Shown: positions 18,469-27,195, numbered from the stretch's first letter. The stretch: DNA of 38,144 nt from Mollicutes bacterium (GCA_012837765.1 DUQO01000012.1:1-38144); one strand, 5' to 3'. The notes: generated by a model not told the origin, from the letters alone. Translations and numbers: made by a program.

Positions 18469-18684
18469 ATGAGAAAAAAAGCTTTAGAACAAGAGATTAA
18501 AATTTTAGATTTAAGTTCAGACATTGAAAACATTTTAATAATTAACAATATACTTTTTGTAAAAGACTTATGGGTATTAAATAGGAAAAATTTAAAAGAA
18601 ATTAACTTAACTGATAAACAAATAAACGAAATAACAATTAAACTACAATTACTAGGATTAGATTTAAATAAGAAAGTATATTAA
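18469..18684 (+). CDS. Orphan domain resembling the RNA polymerase alpha C-terminal domain
   Basis: A 71-residue frame. From about residue 12 it follows the alpha-CTD pattern: ILDLSSDIENIL for the usual L.dL.vRs.NcL, NILFVKDLWVLNRKNLKEI for NI.TvgeL..kte.dLl.i, and ITIKLQLLGLDL for i..kL...GL.L. The Arg that contacts DNA is not conserved. There is no Shine-Dalgarno before the ATG. The frame is the same as that of the CarD-like gene, separated by TAG-TTT-TTC, so it would need re-initiation or stop read-through. I read it as the C-terminal domain of a CarD fusion protein that has been cut off. The similarity call is from pattern only. Confidence 0.6.
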   Translation: MRKKALEQEIKILDLSSDIENILIINNILFVKDLWVLNRKNLKEINLTDKQINEITIKLQLLGLDLNKKVY

Positions 18685-18707
18685 ATACTTTTTTATTATT
18701 AATAAGT

Positions 18708-18738
18708 AAAAAGGATTACATCACTGTAATCCTTTTTT
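18708..18738. terminator. Terminator between the alpha-CTD-like frame and the convergent gene
   Basis: A 13-bp stem (18708-18720 with 18725-18737) with a TCAC loop ends in six T on the plus strand and in TTTTTA on the minus strand. It serves both convergent transcripts. Confidence 0.85.
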
Positions 18739-18740
18739 GT

Positions 18741-19067
18741 TTATTCTTTTCTAAATCCCATTGGAATCTTAGGTCTTTTAACTAATTGATTTTTTATAAG
18801 TTCTTCTTTTTCTTTATATAACCTTTTTAGTTCCTTCCTTCGCATTCTTTTTTTCACTTCGTCAATCTCTAAAAACATAACTAATGGTACAATATCTTGC
18901 CTTTTTAACCAAAGTGATTTGTTTGAAAAGATACATTTATACTCTTTATCATAATCATTTAAAGCAATTCTAATTACCTTTTTTACAAATGATACTTCAC
19001 GAACGATAACAACTTTATCAAGATTATTTAAAGTGATTACACTTACCCATAGATTTTTTACTTTCAT
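18741..19067 (-). CDS. Small basic protein of unknown function
   Basis: A 108-residue protein that I do not recognise. Residues 1-70 alternate short hydrophobic strands and charged turns. Residues 71-92 are a very basic helix (KKRMRRKELKRLYKEKEE), and the tail ends in RPKIPMGFRKE. The positive charge would suit nucleic acid or ribosome binding, but that is only inference. AGAGGG lies nine bases before the ATG, and a good promoter stands just upstream. Confidence 0.6.
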   Translation of the reverse strand: MKVKNLWVSVITLNNLDKVVIVREVSFVKKVIRIALNDYDKEYKCIFSNKSLWLKRQDIVPLVMFLEIDEVKKRMRRKELKRLYKEKEELIKNQLVKRPKIPMGFRKE

Positions 19068-19094
19068 AATAAAAGCCCTCTTCTTTTTTGAAAT

Positions 19095-19123
19095 ATATTA
19101 GCAGCTCATTTACCAGAAGTCAA
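19095..19123 (-). promoter_or_regulatory. Promoter of the small basic protein gene
   Basis: TTGACT (19123-19118) lies 17 bases from TAATAT (19100-19095), with TG one base upstream of the -10. Confidence 0.7.
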
Positions 19124-19145
19124 CGCTTTTAATGAGGATTGGTTT

Positions 19146-19790
19146 TTACTTTTTAATTTTACATGGCCCTTTATCTTCTTTTATTTCATCATTCATAATA
19201 TCATTATACCTAGAAATTTGAGTTAAAATTTCTTTTAACTGATTTAATGTAATCTTATCAAGATTATTTAAATCAATATCAAAGTGTGGTTTATTTTTAG
19301 CAAGTTCATTTTTTTCTGCTTGCATAATTGTTTGTTGATAATTTTTTAATGTGTTTTCATTTTCTAAAAACAATTTATACTTATCTTGATCTTCATATTC
19401 AGAAACAAAAGATTTAAGAACTCTAACAAAAGTCTTTGATATCTTATAATTAAAATATGTAAGTAATCCTAAAATTGAAGTTGGAATAACAGCATAAACA
19501 GTAACGAATGAATATAATAAACAAGTTAAAGTACCAAGTCCAAACTCTATCGTCAATATCGAAAATGCTGCTATTGCAGCAAGATTAAATATAATTGTTG
19601 TAAATCGATCATATTTGTTCTTTGTATAATCTAGTGCTTGAGAATGCATGACCTCATCTATTCTTTTTTTACAATCTAATGGATAAGTTACAACAGATTC
19701 ATCTAAGTATGTAACCATAATTTCATTATCTTTTATTTCATAATTTCTTATAGTATTTCCTTTAGGATAATTATCTGTTTCATATTTCAT
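19146..19790 (-). CDS. Membrane protein of unknown function with two helices
   Basis: A 214-residue protein. An N-terminal soluble part (about 1-60) has TIRNYEIKDNEIMVTYLDES, a short beta-rich pattern. Two hydrophobic helices follow near 63-83 and 88-111. The C-terminal half is a charged, probably coiled, cytosolic tail. The start is the ATG at 19790, with GGTGAT four bases before it; the GTG codons from 19802 are part of that site. I do not recognise the family. Confidence 0.65.
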   Translation of the reverse strand: MKYETDNYPKGNTIRNYEIKDNEIMVTYLDESVVTYPLDCKKRIDEVMHSQALDYTKNKYDRFTTIIFNLAAIAAFSILTIEFGLGTLTCLLYSFVTVYAVIPTSILGLLTYFNYKISKTFVRVLKSFVSEYEDQDKYKLFLENENTLKNYQQTIMQAEKNELAKNKPHFDIDLNNLDKITLNQLKEILTQISRYNDIMNDEIKEDKGPCKIKK

Positions 19791-19879
19791 AACAATCACC
19801 ACACTAAAAATAATTTAATAATTGAAGTGTTAAATCTTCCTATTCCACTTCAGCATCCATAATAATTACATCTATATCA

Positions 19880-19908
19880 ATTATACTTAACATATGGTTA
19901 TTTTACAA
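19880..19908 (-). promoter_or_regulatory. Promoter of the two-helix membrane protein gene
   Basis: TTGTAA (19908-19903) lies 17 bases from TATAAT (19885-19880), about 90 bases before the ATG at 19790. The rest of this leader shows no other element that I recognise. Confidence 0.6.
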
Positions 19909-19949
19909 TCTTTATTAAATATACAATTAATATTAATCAGATTATGTAT

Positions 19950-19980
19950 AAAACAGATTGCAATAATACAATCTGTTTTT
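19950..19980. terminator. Terminator after the DUF898-like gene
   Basis: AAAACAGATTG (19950-19960) pairs with CAATCTGTTTT (19969-19979) across an 8-base loop. It lies ten bases past the TAA at 19990, on the minus-strand side, which shows that the transcript unit really extends to 19990. Confidence 0.65.
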
Positions 19981-19989
19981 ATTTAACCA

Positions 19990-20307
19990 TTAAATATTTG
20001 GTCGGATTTCAAAATTGGTATGTTTGATTTTCCATTTTTTTAATTTAATACCTACCCACAAACCATATATTCCAACAGTTATTATAGTTAATAATAACCA
20101 TTTAATCCAATTTCCAAACAATTGAATTGCTGTTCCATCAAACTTTAATCTTCAACCATTTATAACTGTATGTTTGGCCTCCCATTTATAAATCATACAA
20201 ATTGCCCAAGGAAAGCAGATACCAAAGGTTAGTAATGTGATTAACGCTCCTAATAGTTTCCAACCAATTAACTGTGAAAGTCCACCATCGAAATAAGACT
20301 TTTCCAT
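19990..20307 (-). pseudogene. DUF898 (YjgN-like) membrane protein interrupted by an in-frame TGA
   Basis: The ATG at 20307 has GGAGGAGGTG upstream. The frame reads MEKSYFDGGLSQLIGWKLLG, a first helix, KWEAKHTVING, then TGA (20154-20152), then in the same frame RLKFDGTAIQLFGNW, a second helix and LKKWKIKHTNF, ending at TAA (19992-19990). This is one DUF898-type domain of about 105 residues with two membrane helices. The family normally reads G-[RKQ]-R-L at the break, so the TGA most likely replaces an Arg codon (AGA or CGA). A terminator follows the distal TAA, not the TGA. The proximal 51 residues alone lack the second half of the domain. Function of the family is unknown. Confidence 0.8.
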
Positions 20308-20375
20308 AAATACACCTCCTCCAATAATAAAAGTAGTTGCCAACAAGAAGTTATGACTATTTTATCGTTAACTAA

Positions 20376-20404
20376 ATTATACCGCTTTTGAAAGAAATAA
20401 GCAA
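20376..20404 (-). promoter_or_regulatory. Promoter of the DUF898-like gene
   Basis: TTGCTT (20404-20399) lies 17 bases from a perfect TATAAT (20381-20376). Confidence 0.75.
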
Positions 20405-20514
20405 AAAGCTTAGATAAATTAATAATATATCTTCTACATTCAATATTTATTCACATGCATCTAATTACGAAAATCAAAAGATAGTTAATGTTTTTAACAT
20501 AAAAGAAAGAATTT

Positions 20515-21600
20515 TTATCCTATTTTTACTTTTAATAAGTTTATAAGATCCTCTTCTATTAATCTCCAATTTTGATTTAGATCTATTGTTTTAACTATCA
20601 TTTCTGATTTTTCTATCTTATCAGTAACTATTCTATTAAATTGATAAACAAAATCAGCTGATTCACCAGTATATGATTTAGGATATAGAAGTATCCCCTT
20701 TAACATTTTTTCCGTTTCATAGTTATTTATATATGCAAATATTTGATATAAATTTGGCGATATTAGTTTTTTATTATTGTCCTGATTATATCTAGTATCT
20801 TCATTATAAAAATTTTTATAATATTTAGTATCAATAATAATCACTTCTTCTTTATTTTCAAGTAATATATCCAATTCCATTCTTGGAAGCCAGTTTTTTT
20901 CAATTCCATTAACATTCCAAGATATTTGACTTTGGAAAGAAGTATTAAATTTCGTTTCCTTCTCCTTATGTTTATAAAAATTAAATACAAAAATTTCAAA
21001 TAATTTCGCCATTTTTTCATCATTTTCAAAACAATCAAAAAACTTATATTTTCCTGTTTTCTCCGATACCATTGTCATATTATTAATTAATTCACATATT
21101 TTTATTATTTCATAAGTGTAATAATTGTTTTTATTAAATTTAATATTAAACATATTATCCTTAATATCATTAATATCAACATTGTTAAGTCGTAACAAAA
21201 CATTATTAATTTTGTTCCTTAAATCTTGAGTAACTTCATCTAAGTGATACAACTTATATGCTATTGTTTTTATTATTTGATTGATTAGGTTGTTTTCTTG
21301 AAATTCATCATATTCACAAAAAGCTTTAGCATTTTCAAAGGACAAATTATTAATAGAATTCTTAAAATCAACTTTACCTTTTATACCTTTTATTTCATCA
21401 TTTATTGTTACATATTCTCTATATAGTCCAGATTTTAAATATGAATTAATATTTTTTAAAAATATTGAAGCTAATATATCAGGTGCTTCAAAGTCATCAT
21501 TACCACTTAAATAACTATCTTTTATTAAATCGGTTTTTCCCCAAACATAACTTAGCATATAGAAAATATTTTCAATTGGAACTTTTCTTTTTTGTTTCAT
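20515..21600 (-). CDS. mcrC: McrC-type nuclease subunit of a type IV restriction system
   Basis: A 361-residue partner of McrB. The N-terminal half matches McrC proteins (VPIENIFYMLSYVW start; IKGKVDF near 72-78, the usual rGri). The nuclease core is a PD-(D/E)XK fold: ELD with D244, then IIIDTKYY with D257 and K259. In the family McrC cuts DNA after the McrB GTPase ring translocates on modified DNA. AAGGAAG precedes the ATG. It starts one base after the mcrB stop (TGA-T-ATG), so the two are coupled. No defect is visible in this subunit, but its partner is frameshifted near its 5' end. Confidence 0.9.
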   Translation of the reverse strand: MKQKRKVPIENIFYMLSYVWGKTDLIKDSYLSGNDDFEAPDILASIFLKNINSYLKSGLYREYVTINDEIKGIKGKVDFKNSINNLSFENAKAFCEYDEFQENNLINQIIKTIAYKLYHLDEVTQDLRNKINNVLLRLNNVDINDIKDNMFNIKFNKNNYYTYEIIKICELINNMTMVSEKTGKYKFFDCFENDEKMAKLFEIFVFNFYKHKEKETKFNTSFQSQISWNVNGIEKNWLPRMELDILLENKEEVIIIDTKYYKNFYNEDTRYNQDNNKKLISPNLYQIFAYINNYETEKMLKGILLYPKSYTGESADFVYQFNRIVTDKIEKSEMIVKTIDLNQNWRLIEEDLINLLKVKIG

Positions 21601-21601
21601 A

Positions 21602-24361
21602 TCATTCTTCCTTTAGAATAATTTTATCAATTGCATCCTTAATTCTTTTTTCATCATCAAAGAAATATTCTTCAATTAAAGGTTTTATTTCATACTCCAA
21701 TATTTCTTGATAAGTTACCATAAAATCTTGAGAATCGACAAATTGATTAATAAAGTAACTATGTCCTATTTGAAATCCTTTGCCTAACTTTTCTGTTATA
21801 TAAGCGTTTAGATTTCGAAAGCTAACCATTATCTTATCGATTAGCTCCTCATCTACATTTTCCTTTTTTATTAAGTATTCTCTCATTTTATCAGTACCAA
21901 ATGCAGGCTCAAGATCAATGAAAGCAAATCTTCTTCTTAATGCATAATCTACCATCGTTAACGATCTATCTGCTGTATTCATAGTTCCAATAATATATAA
22001 ATTTTCAGGAATATAGAACTTTTCATCTGAATAAGTAAGATTTATAGACCATTTTTCACTTCTCTTATCGCTTTCAATTAGCAGCATTAGTTCACCAAAT
22101 ATTTTCGAAAGATTTCCCCTATTTATTTCGTCAATTATAATGCAATACTTTTCAGCATTTTCTCTGTTTTTTTCATATTCATTACATGCTTGCTTTACCA
22201 CTTCATAAAAAAGACCATTTTTTAATTCGAATTTACCATCATCGTTCGGCCTGTAGCCTTGAACAAAATCTTCATAAGAATATGATTGATGAAATTGAAC
22301 AGTAAATATCCTGTTTTCTTCTTTTCTTCCTATAATAGATTGCATTATTTTTTTGGCGCAAAAAGTTTTTCCTACTCCTGGACTCCCTTGCAATATTATG
22401 TTTTTCTTTCTTAATAAAGTGTTTACCATATTATCATATTTTTCTGGGGAGATAAATACATCATTTAAAAATGATTCTCGATCGTATTTATCGATAATGA
22501 TTTCTTGTTTTAATAATTCTTCAATTTGAGCAGCATATCCATCATATTTTGTAATATTTGTTAATGTTTTTCTTACTATTGGTGTACCAAATCTATCTAA
22601 ATGATTCCATTCACCTTTATCCGTCCATTCAACTTCTCTATAACTTATATTTTTTTCTTCATCATAAATATATTCGGATTTTACTACTCCTCTACCTAAT
22701 ATAGTAGATTGTCCTTTTTTAGCAAAAACTATATCTCCTTTTCTTATTTCCCTTGAAAATTCCCATTTTTCTAAAACTTTGTTTTTTAGCGAACCAGATC
22801 TATCATTTTTTTTGTTTGAATTAAGCAAATCCTTAATTTCGTTTTTATTTGTTAATTCCAACAAGTTTTCAAGTCCATCATTCTCAATTACCATAATTCC
22901 TTCAGAATAATATTTTTCCCACATGTCTCCAGTTGATCCTGGTGTATATAACCAATACTGAACATTACTATCACTATTATTACCCTTATTTAAAAATAAT
23001 AAATAATTCCAAATTGCATTACCTAAAAATTCTGGATTTTGTTCATTATACATATTAAGATCTTTTCTAATATTTTTATTTAGTACGTAAGATAATTGTT
23101 CCGCAGGTAAAGTTTTATCTATTTCATATCCAAACACTTTGAATGCATCATTTAATCTTTGCTTAGCCGCTATATTAATAAATTTATATGGGTAATATAA
23201 ATATAATAGTTTTGTCAATACCATAGACATATCTTTTAGTAAAGGAAATTTTTCTTTAGTAATATATGGCTCAATATCCAATTCAAATGATTTTATGAAA
23301 TCATAAAGTTGTTTTTTGAATTCTATCCAATAGGATTCAACATCTTCAATTACACCGTCAGGACCTTTGTATTTGTTTTCTGCTGCAGAGAAATAAATGC
23401 CATGTTTTTTTACAGTTCCGCCGCCAATCCATGGCCCTATTTTTTTGTATTTTCCAAATTCAAGATGATATGATAATGTCTCTCTAGAGTTTTCTATACC
23501 TAAACAATATTCGTCTAATCTAAGATTTAAAATTCTTTTAATCGGATATTCTTTTTGAAATTGATCAATAATTTCATTTGCGTTAACAATCCATTCTTCA
23601 ATTTTTGAGTTCTTTTTTTCTTCTTTATTGGAGATATAAAAATTTTTAAATTCTTCTATTATCATCTCAATGTTTTTATTATTGCTTTTCAAATATTCCG
23701 ATATGGGCTTACCTTCATTGTCTATCCAATCCGTTCTGCCATTTGTAGATCTCCCATTTGCAAAAACAGCTGCAGCGGTTGGCGAAGAAAATTCAACATC
23801 CTGTTTTAAAATCCTGTTTTCATCTAGATATTTATACAAAGCTAAAGCGTTTTTATAATATGCTTTATGATATTTTGGAAATTCAGAACTTGGAGTAGAT
23901 ATGTATGAGCCTTTTTGTAATATAAATTTATCACCATCATAAATTAAAGTTGCCTTTTTCCCAGATCTTTTTAAAGTAAAAATGTTGTTTCTAATACTAA
24001 TGTCAGATGGTAATTCTGTTTCACCAATTGAAGAAGTTATCTTTTTATTGAAAGTTATATAATCTGAAGCAATTATTACTTTCAGTTGGTTTAATAAGGT
24101 TAAAAATAAATTTATATCTTCAACAACATTGATTTCTTTGATATTATTCAAATTATAATATTTTGAATAAATAGTTGTAGCTTCGTAACCTTTAGCTAAA
24201 TTATGATCAGACCTAAGATCAATTTTACGATCTAGGGGCGCATTAATTTCATCCTTCAAATAAAGTGATAATGAATTTGCTATTTTTTTACCACGAGTTT
24301 CACCAAAATTATCTGAAAACCAAGCAAATCCCTGATTTAAAGTAATATAAAATCCAGACAT
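21602..24361 (-). CDS. mcrB: McrB-type AAA+ GTPase subunit of a type IV restriction system (main part)
   Basis: The 919 residues shown begin at an internal Met, MSGFYITLNQG, which has no good ribosome binding site. Upstream the same frame stays open and encodes YVVKASCGKGSFAKIPWI and EGYYIAILF, the usual N-terminal DUF3578 DNA-binding domain of McrB. A central region (about 520-590) with IRKGDIVFAKKG and ILGRGVV looks like the EVE-like modified-base reader. The GTPase core has Walker A SPGVGKT (near 660), Walker B IIIDEINRG (near 742), and MNTADRS with RRRFAF. The true 5' end is at 24633 in another frame, linked across a T7 tract. An intact gene would encode about 1010 residues. Confidence 0.88.
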   Translation of the reverse strand: MSGFYITLNQGFAWFSDNFGETRGKKIANSLSLYLKDEINAPLDRKIDLRSDHNLAKGYEATTIYSKYYNLNNIKEINVVEDINLFLTLLNQLKVIIASDYITFNKKITSSIGETELPSDISIRNNIFTLKRSGKKATLIYDGDKFILQKGSYISTPSSEFPKYHKAYYKNALALYKYLDENRILKQDVEFSSPTAAAVFANGRSTNGRTDWIDNEGKPISEYLKSNNKNIEMIIEEFKNFYISNKEEKKNSKIEEWIVNANEIIDQFQKEYPIKRILNLRLDEYCLGIENSRETLSYHLEFGKYKKIGPWIGGGTVKKHGIYFSAAENKYKGPDGVIEDVESYWIEFKKQLYDFIKSFELDIEPYITKEKFPLLKDMSMVLTKLLYLYYPYKFINIAAKQRLNDAFKVFGYEIDKTLPAEQLSYVLNKNIRKDLNMYNEQNPEFLGNAIWNYLLFLNKGNNSDSNVQYWLYTPGSTGDMWEKYYSEGIMVIENDGLENLLELTNKNEIKDLLNSNKKNDRSGSLKNKVLEKWEFSREIRKGDIVFAKKGQSTILGRGVVKSEYIYDEEKNISYREVEWTDKGEWNHLDRFGTPIVRKTLTNITKYDGYAAQIEELLKQEIIIDKYDRESFLNDVFISPEKYDNMVNTLLRKKNIILQGSPGVGKTFCAKKIMQSIIGRKEENRIFTVQFHQSYSYEDFVQGYRPNDDGKFELKNGLFYEVVKQACNEYEKNRENAEKYCIIIDEINRGNLSKIFGELMLLIESDKRSEKWSINLTYSDEKFYIPENLYIIGTMNTADRSLTMVDYALRRRFAFIDLEPAFGTDKMREYLIKKENVDEELIDKIMVSFRNLNAYITEKLGKGFQIGHSYFINQFVDSQDFMVTYQEILEYEIKPLIEEYFFDDEKRIKDAIDKIILKEE

Positions 24362-24477
24362 GTCTTCAGTAAATAAAATTGCAATATAATATCCTTCTTG
24401 AATTAATTTTGTTATTTCTTTATCGAGTATACATATCCATGGTATTTTAGCGAAACTTCCCTTACCACAACTTGCTT

Positions 24478-24633
24478 TTACAACATACTTATCTGATAGT
24501 TTAAGTTCATTAAAAAAACTAAAGGTATTTCATTATTAAAAATGGAATTTAATTCATTGCCTGCAAAACCATGCTTTTGAAGATCTTTGTAGTTTTTTAG
24601 AACATACTCTAATATTTCTTTAATACTTTTCAT
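24478..24633 (-). pseudogene. mcrB: 5' end of mcrB, out of frame with the rest
   Basis: An ATG at 24633 with GGGAGG seven bases upstream starts MKSIKEILEYVLKNYKD, then LQKHGFAGNELNSIFNNEIPLVF. At T7 (24518-24512 on the minus strand) the frame leaves the McrB reading and stops at 24478. If the tract had eight T, the protein would continue LVFFNELKLSDKYVVK and so on into the main mcrB frame without a break. The longer reading from 24741 is rejected, since it starts upstream of the promoter at 24664-24692. Confidence 0.8.
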
Positions 24634-24663
24634 TTTATCCTCCCATAAAAATCTTATATAATA

Positions 24664-24692
24664 ATTATACCACCTTTTTAACTGGTAGCGAA
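24664..24692 (-). promoter_or_regulatory. Promoter of mcrBC
   Basis: A perfect TATAAT (24669-24664) lies 17 bases from a weak -35 box, TTCGCT (24692-24687). It places the transcript start about 25 bases before the ATG at 24633. Confidence 0.6.
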
Positions 24693-24720
24693 GCAATAGC
24701 CGTTTTGTCGTTTTAAATAT

Positions 24721-24742
24721 AAAAAAATTGCATTTCTGCAAT
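24721..24742 (-). terminator. Terminator upstream of mcrBC
   Basis: On the minus strand, ATTGCA-GAAA-TGCAAT (GNRA loop) is followed by seven T. It ended a transcript coming from the decayed frames at 24825-25425. Confidence 0.75.
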
Positions 24743-24824
24743 CTTTTAATTTATTTTATTTAATGTAATTGGAACGCAATCAACCATTACCATAAAAATA
24801 TATAATAATAGTTAACAAATAGAA

Positions 24825-25025
24825 TTAGATGGTTTTCTTGTATATTATAACACCATCCCCATAAACTAATAATTTTTCAATTATTTCCAACAACTTTTTC
24901 TCGTCTTCTTTGATTCTCATAGGATCACTATAGTTGTATCCCTCTTTATAAATACTATATAAATATGCTAAAGCAATAATACCGTTATTGTTTAATATAC
25001 AACCAAGTTGGTTTATAATAAAACC
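24825..25025 (-). pseudogene. C-terminal relic of an unrecognised protein
   Basis: An open stretch of 66 codons without a start codon or ribosome binding site. It reads LGCILNNNGIIALAYLYSIY, then YKEGYNYSDPMRIKEDEKK and a final KKTI before TAA. An in-frame TAA stands immediately upstream (25028-25026). The codon use resembles a real gene, so I read it as a gene tail. The stretch 25026-25182 between this relic and the next shows nothing I can interpret. Confidence 0.4.
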
Positions 25026-25182
25026 TTATATTTAAATGGTCATCTTTATATACATATCTTTTAATAGCTGCTTATGTTAGATATAAATATATAATCATAT
25101 TATATCTATTTGTTTTTTAAATAATGCGCTTTTCTTAATAAGATTTTACCTCACAAATAATGTATGGTATATGTTTGTTTTG

Positions 25183-25425
25183 CTAAAAATTGGATTTAAA
25201 GTCTTCAAGTATCTCAAATATTTTTTCTTTTCTATCAATAAGAGCATTTAAGTTAAAATAATAAAACGCATTAAGTTTTTCAAATGGAGTATTTTTTTGT
25301 TCATTATTTAAGTATGGCTTTAATTGTTCCAACAACTTTCCTCCAATAGTTTTTGAATATCCTATTTTTTATAGCTTATCTAATATATCACTAGGTACAA
25401 TCCCAGTTTTATCATTAACTGGGAC
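25183..25425 (-). pseudogene. Relic of an unrecognised protein with an in-frame TAA
   Basis: The frame reads NDKTGIVPSDILDKL, then TAA (25371-25369), then KIGYSKTIGGKLLEQLKPYL, a charged helical stretch and IFEILEDFKSNF before TAG. Amphipathic helices on both sides of the stop suggest one broken protein. After the TAA a GGAGG (25344-25340) lies close to TTG codons (25335 and 25332), so a 50-residue fragment could still be made. The upstream end overlaps the recombinase relic on the other strand, which marks a junction. I do not recognise the family. Confidence 0.4.
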
Positions 25426-26108
25426 TTATTAGAAACTAATCCGAACAGAAAAACAGACAGACCAAAAATTATTAAAAAGGAGTTGAAGGTTTATAGTAAA
25501 GAAACTACTTTTAAATTATTCGATTCCGTTGAAAAAGAATGTTTAAAATATAGAGTACTTATACTGGAGCTAGACGTGGTGAATTAACGGGTTTAGAATG
25601 AGAAGGCACAGATTTTAAGAACAAGACAATTCATATAAATAAGGTCACTCAAGCATTAGAGGGACAACTAATAAAGAAACCCTACCCTAAAAATATTACA
25701 TCAATAAGAACAATTACTATTAGCGAACAAACCATGAGACTATTAGAATAATACAAACAAGAACAAGATAATGAAAAAATTTTGTTGGGAAATAAGCGGG
25801 AAAATAGTAATAAAGTTTTTGTTAATGAAACAGACGCTTTAATGCATCCTGATACCCCAAGTAAGATTTTTCAAAAAATAAGAAAAAAGAACAACCTTCC
25901 TCATATGAAATTTCACGGCTTAAGACATACAAGTGTTTCACTACAAATATATGAGGGAGTTCATATGAAAGTAATTAGTAAACGTCTAGGACATAGTTCT
26001 TGCCTAACAACAGCTATGATATATTCACACATTGATACTACACTCAATAAAGAGGTAGCAAGTGTATTTAATGATTTATTCAACGAAAGAAAAACAGTAG
26101 CTAATTAA
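25420..26108 (+). pseudogene. Decayed tyrosine recombinase (phage-type integrase), catalytic half
   Basis: Reads WDLLETNPNRKTDRPKI, a linker common before the catalytic domain, then after a frame change near 25545-25565 TGARRGELTGLE (first active-site Arg), an in-frame TGA (25599-25601) where homologues have Trp, an in-frame TAA (25752-25754), and an intact end with HGLRHTS (His and second Arg), RLGHSS (His) and MIYSHI (Tyr nucleophile). The N-terminal arm-binding domain is missing. With one frameshift, two stops and no N-terminus it cannot work. It marks an integrated element whose excision is lost. The 3' end overlaps the convergent gene by three bases. Confidence 0.85.
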
Positions 26109-27172
26109 AGTATAATGCTACTGTTTTCTAATATTTCAATAATGTTTACAACCGAAATTAGTGAGGTTATTGTTAAGGCTGCTTGTTGCTTGGTAGCAGT
26201 CATTTTATGAGTTAATGTATCTGCTAAATCAACAGTCTTTTTACAATAACTTCTAAAGTCTTCATTAGTACTTCCGTTTAATTTATAAGCTATATAATCC
26301 ATTAACTTATTTTTATATTTATCACCGACTGGAACGGGTGTATTAGAATCAGTATGATATTCTTCTTTATAAACCTCATCAGCTAAACAATTATATACAT
26401 TTCTACACATAGCACCAATTCCATTAAATTGTGGAGTTGAATTAGCTTCAACAAAATCTTTCTTAATATCAGCAATGATTTTATTTATATTAGACCAACC
26501 TGTGTATTGTAAGTGCATGTTTATGTTAGGGATATTGTCACTCTTCATAATAATTTTAAATAATTCTTCATACAGGTTAGAAAAATAGACTCTTCGTTTA
26601 GCATAATCATCTAAATTAACCTTCCAGTAATTGTAGGCCTCCCATAAATTTTTAAAAGTATTAGGATTATCTAAATCAAGCCTCGTAAGAGCTTCATTAA
26701 CCTTGTTATATGTTTTGATATATTCGCCATTCAAATTTTCTATACGGTATTTTCCTATTGAGGTATCATGTAATATTTCTTTTAATCTCTTAATATCATT
26801 TATAAAACTTTCTTTATCATACAAATCAGTTATGAAAAACCAATTTACGTAGTTCATAATCATAGGTTTAATTACTACATAACTTATTTGTTCACTTTCA
26901 TCTTTCAATATTTGACCTAGCAATTCACATAACTCTTCTTCAATTTTTTTAATGTCATGTTTCTTTTCAATATCAGAAAAGTATTTTACATCTAGTTCAA
27001 TAACATACTTATAAAAATCTATTTGATAATTAAAACCACCATCACTAGTCAAATATTCGATAGAAATATTTGAATTATTTATTATATCAAACTTATCATA
27101 ATCAGCTTTATTATATAAAACGTTTTTTAACGTCGAAATAATTTTTTTAATATCTTTTTGCAAACTAATCAT
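26105..27172 (-). CDS. Unrecognised protein beside the recombinase relic (possible defence or element cargo)
   Basis: A 355-residue, mostly helical protein without signal peptide or membrane helix. An N-terminal region (about 1-110) has mixed strands and helices. The C-terminal third contains FNGIGAMCRNVYNCLADEVY, then YCKKTVDLADTLTHKMTATK and QQAALTITSLISVVNIIEIL. A helical end of this type (an L..H...AT..EA pattern) is one I associate with uncharacterised proteins in defence islands, but I cannot name a family. AAGG and GTGAT lie before the ATG, and an extended -10 promoter is just upstream. It sits between the dead integrase and tRNA-Lys. Confidence 0.6.
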   Translation of the reverse strand: MISLQKDIKKIISTLKNVLYNKADYDKFDIINNSNISIEYLTSDGGFNYQIDFYKYVIELDVKYFSDIEKKHDIKKIEEELCELLGQILKDESEQISYVVIKPMIMNYVNWFFITDLYDKESFINDIKRLKEILHDTSIGKYRIENLNGEYIKTYNKVNEALTRLDLDNPNTFKNLWEAYNYWKVNLDDYAKRRVYFSNLYEELFKIIMKSDNIPNINMHLQYTGWSNINKIIADIKKDFVEANSTPQFNGIGAMCRNVYNCLADEVYKEEYHTDSNTPVPVGDKYKNKLMDYIAYKLNGSTNEDFRSYCKKTVDLADTLTHKMTATKQQAALTITSLISVVNIIEILENSSIIL

Positions 27173-27195
27173 ATTATCACAACCTTTTCTTAATT

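Noticed and set aside
20152-20154. TGA read as tryptophan (Mycoplasma-type code)
   Set aside because: Trp is TGG in the long genes, TGA ends genes in ATGA overlaps at 8518 and 31098 and before mcrC, and family comparison suggests Arg, not Trp, at this site.
24634-24741. Longer N-terminus for the frame at 24478
   Set aside because: It would cross a terminator (24721-24742) and the mcrBC promoter; ATG 24633 has GGGAGG and continues as McrB.
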